This document shows positions 56,151 through 64,000 of a stretch of 64,000 nucleotides of DNA, in pieces (the stretch's first letter is position 1; each line of letters begins with the position of its first letter). The translations under genes and the position numbers were made by a program. The stretch comes from Flaveria trinervia. Taxonomy: Eukaryota; Streptophyta; Magnoliopsida; Asterales; Asteraceae. Below the pieces are notes generated by a model. It was not told the origin of the DNA, made no database searches, and saw nothing but the letters and a program-made list of their open reading frames with translations. The stretch lies in NCBI GenBank assembly GCA_025506515.1, contig CM046457.1, positions 43,760,288 through 43,824,287 on the forward strand, given 5' to 3'.

Positions 56151-57300
56151 CCTCTAAACCTGATGCTCCTGTAGCTCCAGCCGCACCATCCACAATAAAT
56201 GCTGATGAGATTTCTGCATCCTCAACTTCATTTGAGTTGCCACCATCTTCATGGTTTCAAGAATCTGCATCAACATCTGCTGCTGCTGAAGACCCTACAA
56301 ACACTTGCACAGATTTGATTGTTTACCAAGAGCTGAAAAATCACCCAATATCTCAATCCTTGGTGATATCAATGCTGGTGTCTCAACCAAAGCCAGTTGT
56401 CCAATTTCTGCTTCTATGCTCTCTTCATCAGTCAGCTAGAGCCGAAGAACTATCATGTTGCTTTGAGGGACAATGGATGGGTTGAAGCCATGCAGCTTGA
56501 GCTTCTTCAGTTCAAGAAACAGCAAGTGTGGGAGCTTGTTCCTCTACCCCCAGGTAAGTGTGCAATAGGCACTAAATGGGTGTTTAGGAATAAAACTGAT
56601 GAAAATGGGCTAATGTTTAAGAACAAGGCCAGACTGGTTGTGCAGGGGTTTGCACAAGAAGAAGGTATTGATTATGATGAAACCTTTGCCCCTGTAGCCA
56701 GACTGGAGGCAATTAGATTGTTTTTAGCCTATGCTGCACTCCACAATCTTAAAGTTTTCCAAATGGATGTCAAAAGTGCTTTTCTATATGTACAATAAAA
56801 AAGAAGTTTATGTGTGTCAACCACCAGGCTTTGAGGATAATAAGCACCCAGAATGGGTATATAAGCTTGATAAAGCTCTTTATGGTTGAAACAAGCACCT
56901 AGAGCTTGGTATGAGACCTTATCAAACTTTCTTCTACAGAATAATTTCACTAGAGGCTCCATAGATAAAACTTTATTTATTAAGAAGGTGGATCAGCATA
57001 AGCTACTTGTTCAAATTTATGTTGATGATATTATATTTGCATCCTCTGATCCCCAATGTGTGAGGATTTCCAAACCTTAATGCAACCGAAGTTTGAAATG
57101 AGTGCAATGGGAGAATTACAGTTCTTTCTAGGTTTGCAAATCAAACAAAAAGCTGATGGAATTTTCATTCATCAGTCTAAATACACAAAAGATCTTTTGA
57201 ATAAGTTTGATTTACAAAACTGTAAATCTGTTCTACTCCCATGTGCAACACCACACAATTGGATGTTGATCAGAAAGGTAAAGGTGTTGATGAAACCCTT
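56150..57300 (+). pseudogene. pol: Reverse transcriptase of element C
   Basis: The linker (56150-56400) is Ser/Pro/Ala-rich. RT from 56397: GTKWVFRNKTDENGLM, QGFAQEEGIDYDETFAPVAR, DVKSAFLY, then a shift at about 56795, VCQPPGFED, a shift, KQAPRAWYETLSNFLLQNNF and an intact YVDDIIFASSD (57018-57029 is YVDD), then FFLGLQIKQKADGIFIHQSK and SLMYLTASRPDI. Frame breaks only; no catalytic substitution seen. Confidence 0.9.
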
Positions 57301-57930
57301 TACAGATGTATGATTGGTTCCTTGATGTATTTAACAGCTTCTAGACCAGATATTATGTTTGCTACATGTGTTTGTGCTAGATTTCAGGCTGCACCTAAGG
57401 AGTCTCATCTGATTGCAGTCAAGAGGATCTTTAGATATCTGCAAGGCACACAATCTCTAGGCTTATGGTATTCCACTGGACATTCTTGCAAATTAGTTGC
57501 TTTCTCTGATAGTGACTATGCAGGATGTAAGTTGACCAGGAAATCAACTTCTGGTGGATGCCAATTCCTAGGCAACTGTTTGATTTCTTGGCAGAGTAAG
57601 AAACAAACATCTGTTGCTACATCCACTGCTGAAGCCGAGTACATTGCTGCTGCAAGTTGTACATCCCAAATACTCTGGCTTCAGAATCAACTTTTGGATT
57701 ATGGCATTACAGAGACTAAGACTCCATTATTAATGGATAGTGCTTCAGCTCTTTGCATTGTCAAAACCTGTCCAGCACTCTAGGACCAAACATATAGAAT
57801 TAGACATCATTTTATAAGAGATTGTTTTGAAAAGGTCTAATTAATCCTATGTTTGTGCCTAGTGCTGATGAGCTTGCAGACATTTTTACTAAGCCTTTGG
57901 ATAGTTCAACTTTCCACAACCTGGTTTAAG
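57300..57930 (+). pseudogene. pol: RNase H of element C
   Basis: Continuous from RT in the 57241-57783 frame: RIFRYLQGTQSLGLWYS, FSDSDYAGCKLTRKSTSGG, CQFLGNCLISWQSKKQTS, STAEAEYIAAASC, LLMDSASALCIV. A one-base break near 57770 (CPALX for NPVQHS) precedes the last 50 codons (RTKHIEI..., LADIFTKPLDSSTFHNL), with a stop at about 57928. Confidence 0.9.
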
Positions 57931-57939
57931 GCTTGGTAT

Positions 57940-58660
57940 GCTGCAGCTAGAATAAGTGACAACTACTGATGATCTCAGTAATTACTGATTGATCATTGGT
58001 AACCATGTCACATATAAGTACTGATGAGTTATTTTACCCTCAGTAGTTTTTATAACTACTGAAGGCTAAATGCTTTAAGTACTGTACTTTATCTGTTCTA
58101 CACTACTGATGTAGTTACAACTACTGAAATCAGTAGAAACAGATAAGTACTGATGTCCTGAAACAACTGAAAACAGCTAAAAGCTGATGAGTAAGTGTTG
58201 AGGACAGTATGAAACAGCTGAAAGGCTATGAATTGACGACAACTACTGATGAGTACTCTCTCTTCAGTAGTTCACAAACTGCTGTTTCTTTATAAACAAC
58301 TGAAGCAATACCATGTCTTTAGTAGTTTCACAACTACTGATGACTAACACCAAGTCTTCAGTTGTTTACAACAACTGATGGCAAAACCACGGTCTTCAGT
58401 AGTTTCACAACTACTGATGACTAATACAAGTCCTCAGTTGTTTCAACATCTGAAGTCCAACTTGTCTTCAGTAGTTTTTAAAACTACTGATGCCTAAATC
58501 AGAGACTTCAGTTGTTTCAACGTCTGATAGTAAACACCATGTCTTCAATTGTTTTATAACTGCTGACCACACCAATACCATCAGTCGTTTCAAACTTCTG
58601 AAAGTTAATACCACGTCATCAGTAGCTTCAAATACTGATGACTAACACCAAAACCTTCAG
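57940..58660. repeat. Motif array between pol and ORF3 of element C
   Basis: Non-coding spacer with about thirty CAGTAGTT/AACTACTG, CAGTTGTT/AACAACTG and AACAGCTGAA motifs. Clear hairpins: CAGTAGTTTT-TAT-AACTACTG (58041-58061), CAGTAGTTTCACAACTACTG (58320-58339 and again 58397-58416), CAGTTGTTTACAACAACTG (58359-58377), CAGTAGTTTTTAAAACTACTG (58469-58489). The same motifs fill C's LTRs and A's spacer. Confidence 0.85.
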
Positions 58661-58680
58661 TCGTTTCATAACCCGTACCC

Positions 58681-58688
58681 TATATATA
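58681..58688 (+). promoter_or_regulatory. TATA box upstream of element C ORF3
   Basis: CCCGTACCCTATATATACC, 78 nt before the ORF3 ATG at 58767; position and flanks match element A. Candidate internal promoter. Confidence 0.55.
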
Positions 58689-58766
58689 CCTGATCCCTCT
58701 TTCAGAGTTTTTCATTCTTTCACGACCTAACTTTTCAAAAGCTCTGAAAACCTTTCACCTTCATTA

Positions 58767-61700
58767 ATGGCGACCATGCAACTCAAACCTCGACACAACT
58801 GTGTCGCGTACCTCACAAAATCGCCCTTCTGGACCAAATTTGAAAATGCTATAGATCTTATGGTCCAATCCCCACTAAAAACGGCTTTCCTTTAATCCAA
58901 TCATTTATGCCGATTCGCTACGTCAGTTCTGGATGAATGCGACCGTTAATGGAGAATCTATCCATTCATCTATCAACTCGCATAAGGTGGTCATCTCTAC
59001 TGCTACCATCCGCCAAATATTACTGTTAGATGATGCTGCCTACCCTGTTGGATATCCTAAGCGCCAACTTGATCTTTCCTTTGGACAACATGGATATCAG
59101 GGTGATCTTAGTGCTTCAACAATCCTGAAGAAACATTTTCCAGATGCTGAACGATTATTATTTCATATGGTAAATGTTTGCCTGGCTCCGAAGACTTCCT
59201 CTTTGGATCAACTGTCTTCCAGATGGCAACAGGTATTGTTCTCTATCCTTGAACAAGAACCACTAAACTTTTCTGAAATAATTTTTCTTGAACTCAAGGA
59301 TATGGCCACAAAACCACTTTCTAACCGTTGGATACTATATCCTCGTTTATAATGGCCATAATAGAGAATCAGCTTTCTGCTGAGGGACTAGTTGGTCTGG
59401 GAGTCCCTGCTTTGGCTGTATTGCCGAGGTATACTCCCGACACAACACTGACCAAACTCTCAAACAGGCTGCCAAGCTGCGCAAACCCACGCAGCTGGAA
59501 CCCACAGCCTCCACCTCCACATCCAAAGTCCCCTCCAAACCCACAAAGAAGAACCTAAGAAAGCTACTCAGGGAATTGAGTCCCCTGTGGATGCTCCTGC
59601 TGCACCAACGCAGGTTATCTCTGCTGGAAATAACCCCGTAGAGACTGTGACTCCACCAACTGAAGCCGCTCAGGTTTCCTCTCAAAAGGAACCTGAAGCA
59701 ATCACTCAAAGGGAAGCCACAATGCTGGGATCCTCCTCACTTGAGGGGATTACCATTGAAGAGCACCACTTGTCCCGGGTGCACACTGCTTCCACACCTT
59801 CTCCTGATGCAACCGCCCCTCAAAGCCCTACTATCATTGTTGCAAAAGTGCTGACGCAGTTGCATTCCTCACCCCCCACCCAGACACCAATTACTACTGG
59901 GATAACCTCAACACCTGAGGGGGAGGATCACAATGCTTCTGTCAACCCACAGCACAGGGGTTATCATGTTCCATCTTCTAGTGTAGATAAGGAGGTGCGA
60001 ACTTCTGGTGAGGCTGCCACTGCTCCTGACTCAGCAAATGACCAGGATGCAGTTGGTAACATCTCTAAGTCCTCACCAGCGGCAACAGCTGATGAAGGAC
60101 ATAGTCCTGAGGCTGGAAGTCCCCAGAACCGAGAACAAGGGGCACATGCTATAATTGATCTACACTCAAGGCATGTTCATTCTGACTTTGTCAGGAGGTC
60201 AGGTGATTCAGTATCAACTGATGATGACCTGAGCTTCTTCTATGATGTAGTTGCTCAAAACACCATTCTAGAGGATGAGGTTAGCAGACTCAAAGAGCTG
60301 CTGGCCAAGATGTCTCAGGATGCAAGTCCATCTGCCACCACAATACACCCACAGATGGCACCTTCTTCTGAAGGTCCCCTACACACTGAGCCAGTATATA
60401 CTTCCAAGCCACCAGCCTCTGCTTTCGGCACTGATTCTCAGGAACAGAACATCCTGATCAATCAGTTGCTACCCTTCAAAAATCCCTACCTCTCATCACT
60501 CCCATGATCACAGATATAGTGATCAAAGCCATTGATGAGAGGCTTCCTACAATAATACAACCCTTGGTGGAGGAGTTGGTGACTAAATCCCTTTCTACTG
60601 CTCAAACCCTTGCACCCAATGCAACCAAAAAGGGGAGAGTCAGTTAGTTAAAGGAAAAAGGAAGAGGATAGATGGGGAGAAGGCGAAAGAATCTGAGGTT
60701 GTAAATGAGAAGGAGAAGGAGAGTGTGAAGGAGCTGAAGTGAATGAAAGTCAAAAAGACTTTCATGTCACATATCAAAAGAGAAAAGGAGAGTCTGAGAA
60801 GGAGAAGGAGCTGAAGGATATGGTGAAGAAGCTGACGCCAACCATAACCGTTCAATGGATAAAATCATTGAGCATTTGTATAGGCAGGGTTTTGACATCA
60901 AACAACTAGACTCCGAGATCAGAAGGATGGAAACAGAGGAGATCAATTCAAGATGGGCTAGCTATGATGCCTTAGAAAGAGAAAGGCTGGAGATAATGAT
61001 CAGATTTATAGCTAAATACTTGGGAAGATCTCTAATGGAAATAAGGGCCTGGACCAGGGACAACATCTTGGCAATAACCACCAAGATTTGTTCGTCTGAA
61101 GAATACTCCAAAGGTTTAGTGATTGAGGTATTGAATGAAGCTGGGGTCGGGAATCGAAAAGAACTGACAAAATTTACCAAAGCCTCCCTTACAGCCAAAA
61201 TGCTAAAACAGTCTGAAAAGCCTCAATCCTCAAAATCACTATCTCCACAACCCACTAAAACAACCCTTTACCCTCTAAACCAACCATCCAACCCACAAAA
61301 CCAATCCTTTACCCCTAAAACCCATTGCCAGTGATGTACCTAGCCAAAAGAAAAGAAAGGTACTGAGGCCTGATGAAGATGAAGAGGAGGATGAAGACAG
61401 ACTGCCACTCTCTGCAGTCATTACTTTGCCTAAGGCTAAACCAATGTCCATCACTCCTGCTTCTCAAATGCATGATGTAATGATAAAGATTGAAGAGGAA
61501 CATGTAAAACATGATGAGGAAATGCTGAAAAGCATTGACAAAGCATATGCTACATCCTCTTCAATGATCAGCATGAAGAAAGAAGTATAAGATTGTACAC
61601 CCTTGCTAATACCTTTCAATACCAAAGGGAAAGAGTAAGGATATGGCCTGATCCTAGGGTGGCACACCGGATTGTCAAGAAAGAAATTCCTTCAAGATAC

Positions 61701-62103
61701 AAGGGCCAAGTGAAGAGAGTTGTCGACGAAGACATCACTGTGGTGCTTGTAGTGTCCCCTTGGGAAATGTTGAAGAGTTCAAGAAAGCCTATGAAGCCAA
61801 ACAACCACCTCAAAAGATGTTAGAGAACAAAATTATAAAGAAGGGATTGGTTTACAAACGACTTGAAAACTTCAAACAAGAAGAGCTCAACTGCTCTTAG
61901 AAGGAACTCATCCAGATGAGTTTGCTTATAGACAAATAACCACGTTTGAGCTCAAGAATGGAAAACAGGCCAAGTACATATCTGAAGTGTATGGCCGAGA
62001 AGGATTATTTGATGGTGTGCCCGAGGTGCTGACAATGGATGAGCAAATCATGTTTCTAAGGGCTTACACCAGGGAATCATATAGGCTGATACACGGGAAG
62101 TAG
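58767..62103 (+). pseudogene. ORF3 (envelope-like) of element C
   Basis: Start at 58767 (MATMQLKPRHNCVAYL). The N-terminal domain (to about 59400) includes NPIIYADSLRQFWMNATV (FW motif; reached after a one-base break near 58890), GYPKRQLDLSFGQHGYQGDL, HFPDAERLLFHMVNVCLAPK and RWILYPR. A Pro/Ser/Thr/Gln-rich middle (59587-60507) is followed by a Lys/Glu-rich stretch (60640-60830), MDKIIEHLYRQGFDIKQLDS (60855), GRSLMEIRAWTRDNILAIT, and a C-terminal domain (61590-62103: RVRIWPDPRVAHRIVKKEIP, ending TRESYRLIHGK). About 1100 codons with six or more breaks. I see no signal peptide or convincing membrane segment. Function unknown. Confidence 0.8.
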
Positions 62104-62308
62104 ATCTCATGGTTGGGGCAACAGCTCGGTGTCCAAGTCCCCAATACAGAGCTCCCAACCATATCATGCCAAACAGATCATCAGACTTCTTTCCAGCCGG
62201 TGCTGAAAAAGGGTCACTTCTCATCTGATCAAGAGGATAAAGAGACCAATCTATCTGCCTAAATAAGTGGGACTCGTCATAACTTAGAGGTTTTGGCTGC
62301 ATTGGTTC

Positions 62309-62316
62309 AGGGGGAG
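62309..62316 (+). promoter_or_regulatory. Polypurine tract of element C
   Basis: TTGGTTCAGGGGGAGTT immediately before TGTTGGACC. The 205 bp between ORF3 and this tract is non-coding. Confidence 0.88.
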
Positions 62317-62318
62317 TT

Positions 62319-63109
62319 TGTTGGACCAAAAGACCAATGAGCCTGATCAGAGAAACCTCTAAGTCCCACAGGACATCACAACAGCTGAAGAAGACCTGAT
62401 CAGCTGTTCTACAAAGTCTGAAGAATACAACTGCTGAAGTACGTCTGAAGTACTGAAGACAAAGACTGAGACAACAGCTGAAGATCTAAAGTCTGAAGAC
62501 TTCAACAAGTACTGAAGACAAAGACTGAAGATCAACAGCTGAAAGACAAAGTCTGATGTTTAAGTACTGAAGACATCAGCTGATGTTAACAGCTGATGAC
62601 AACAGCTGAAGAGGGCTTCTTCAGTTGTTGTGATGTTTTTTCTTCTTCAGTAGTTTTCTTTTCCTTTCAGTAGTTTGTTTACTTTTCTTTTCAGTACTTG
62701 TAAACAACTGAAGAGGTTGTTCTTCAGTTGTTGTAGTTTCAGTAGTTTTATGTTTTTCAGTAGTTGTAAATAAGATGTTTAACACTTAGGAACATTTGTA
62801 AGAAGATGTCAGTTGTTGACATCTTCAGTAGTTGTTAAACATCAGTAGTTATAAAACGGTTACATGTCACTTTCAGGTGACATCAGCCTACGTCATTCTT
62901 TCCTTTATAAGGAAAGATGACTCACCTGTAATCGTGCCTTTGAGGCCGACAATCTTAATGCAATATTCCTTTTGTCGGATATTTCTCTCTCTATAACAAA
63001 ATTCTTTTATCGTTTTATATCAATTGTTCTTGTTTGAATTTGTCTAATTCTGAGCTATTCCGCTGCTGAAACTGTTCAATCGATTAAACCAAGGGCTGAG
63101 ATTCTAACA
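62319..63109 (+). repeat. 3' LTR of element C (791 bp)
   Basis: TGTTGGACC to GATTCTAACA; colinear with 50839-51618. Most differences are single bases missing from the 5' copy. Confidence 0.93.
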
Positions 63110-63114
63110 TATGT
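63110..63114. repeat. Target-site duplication of element C (right)
   Basis: TATGT; identical to 50834-50838. Confidence 0.8.
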
Positions 63115-63116
63115 TT

Positions 63117-63200
63117 ATTAGCAACTTTTTGTCTCAATCAATTACTCTAATTTCAGTCATATTAGCAACTTTTTTGTCTCAATTAATTACTCTATTCATC
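63117..63200. repeat. Imperfect direct duplication
   Basis: ATTAGCAACTTTTTGTCTCA plus ATTACTCTA occurs twice about 43 bp apart, with a few differences. Confidence 0.75.
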
Positions 63201-63317
63201 ATATATGATTTTGATATGTTTTTAAGTCTATAATTTTACCTTAATTGTATATTGATTTGCCTTTATTATGTATCATCTGAATCTCCCTGTTGATGATAAT
63301 CATGCTTTTTTAAATTG

Positions 63318-63470
63318 ACCCATCCTGACCCGAACCCAAACCCAATTCGAACTCGTCCTGACCCATACCCATCCTAACCCTCTTTTTTAAACGGTCCATC
63401 CTGACCCGAATCCATTCTGACCCAAACCTACCTTGACCCAGCATCCAAACCAATCTAACCCATCCACTTT
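63318..63470. repeat. Degenerate CCATCCTGACCCGAA repeat
   Basis: Seven or more variants of CATCCTGACCCGAACCCA in a row, a simple-sequence type often seen in plant intergenic DNA. Confidence 0.65.
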
Positions 63471-64000
63471 GCCACCTCTAGCTAATACATTATTTTGACT
63501 TTCTTCGTTACAATTCTCGCGTCCTCCATTAGAATAATGGGCATCTTTGTTACAAATTACGCTTCTTATGTAAGAATCTCTACTTTTTCCATCTAAATCT
63601 TTTAATTTGTCAGTGTAGATTAGGACTTGATTAATAGTATTATTACAACACTTTCTATTATTATACCTAACAACAACTCTTCTATTTAAGTATTTTATCA
63701 AATCAGCATATATAATACATCAAGGGATAATGAACCTGAAAATTTGAAGCTTAAATGATATAACTCGAAATAGTTGGCATTAGTACTCAGTCTCATTAAT
63801 TGATCTCTATGACCCAACAAAGTATTATATAGAAAATAAGAAATTGTTTTGGCCAATAATCATAGATCAAAACAATTATAATAAAAAATTTGATTGAACT
63901 TAGTAGAAATACATGGATTTCCTTTTATCAGTGTAGTTGCTAGTAGTTGTACGGTGGTAACTTGCTTTCGAGCAAAACCTAATTTAGATTGATGACAGCT

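Larger units (their letters stand above)
50839..63109 (+). mobile_element. Element C: copia (SIRE-type), 12.3 kb, end to end
   Basis: Both LTRs (50839-51618 and 62319-63109), TATGT target-site duplication, primer site, gag, PR, IN, RT, RNase H, spacer array, TATA box, ORF3 and polypurine tract are all present in order. The first LTR base pair TG is TT here (TTTTGGACC against TGTTGGACC in the 3' LTR). The LTRs differ by about ten substitutions and a similar number of 1-bp indels by eye, so the insertion is young, yet the coding region has many one-base frame breaks. Length is typical of the SIRE lineage. Confidence 0.94.
63115..64000. other. AT-rich flanking DNA
   Basis: No gene or element recognised. 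It contains an imperfect 43-bp-spaced direct duplication (63117-63200) and a GACCC-rich degenerate repeat (63318-63470); the rest is AT-rich. An open stretch on the minus strand (63701-63387) is partly the translation of the GACCC repeat and looks spurious. Confidence 0.5.

Noticed and set aside
63387..63701. 104-codon minus-strand open frame near the right end
   Set aside because: The first part is translated GACCC simple repeat, with no domain or composition of a real protein; no promoter or homologous context.

Overview
The window is plant nuclear DNA and consists almost entirely of nested LTR retrotransposons. I see no host gene, rRNA, tRNA gene or CRISPR array. Five elements (A-E) plus a partial sixth (F) are Ty1/copia elements. 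Their pol reads like the SIRE/Sirevirus lineage: an RNase H with SGGCQFLG followed by SW.SKKQ and TAEAEY motifs, a tRNA-iMet primer site, GGGGGAG-type polypurine tracts, and a large extra ORF (ORF3) between pol and the 3' LTR. One element (G) is a Ty3/gypsy chromovirus of Tekay/Del type. From memory, the gag and ORF3 proteins most resemble elements from Asteraceae genomes (Tanacetum, Artemisia, lettuce), so a composite-family plant is my best guess, at moderate confidence.

Layout. 1-8058: element A, minus strand, with 5' LTR, gag and pol; its ORF3 runs off the left edge. It sits inside the gag of element B (plus strand). B continues 8059-13714, is split by gypsy G (13720-22545, minus strand, TSD TATAA), and resumes 22551-26582 with ORF3 and its 3' LTR. 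B in turn sits inside the RNase H of element F (plus strand), whose RNase H tail, spacer, ORF3 and 3' LTR occupy 26583 to about 35900. A further LTR-like fragment (H) lies within F's ORF3. A short unassigned stretch and an (AT)n tract follow. Element E (plus strand, 5'-truncated) runs 36551-42593, is interrupted by a 3' fragment of element D (minus strand, 42594 to about 46800), and finishes at 50777. Element C (plus strand, 50839-63109, TSD TATGT) is end-to-end complete. The last 0.9 kb is AT-rich flanking DNA.

In each copia element gag-pol supplies capsid, nucleocapsid, protease, integrase and RT-RNase H; ORF3 is a separate protein of unknown role, usually called envelope-like. The most interesting structure lies between pol and ORF3. 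In A, B, C and F this spacer holds a dense array of a short, family-specific, mostly hairpin-forming motif, followed by a TATA box. In A, C and F the same motif family also fills the LTR. This looks like a second, internal promoter dedicated to ORF3. B and F also keep a polypurine tract just after pol, upstream of ORF3, as if the ORF3 module had been added outside an ancestral 3' end.

Almost all reading frames are broken, largely by one-base indels. In C the two LTRs are nearly identical, so assembly errors should be excluded before the elements are called dead. E carries real catalytic-site losses, and B has a large deletion fusing integrase to RNase H.
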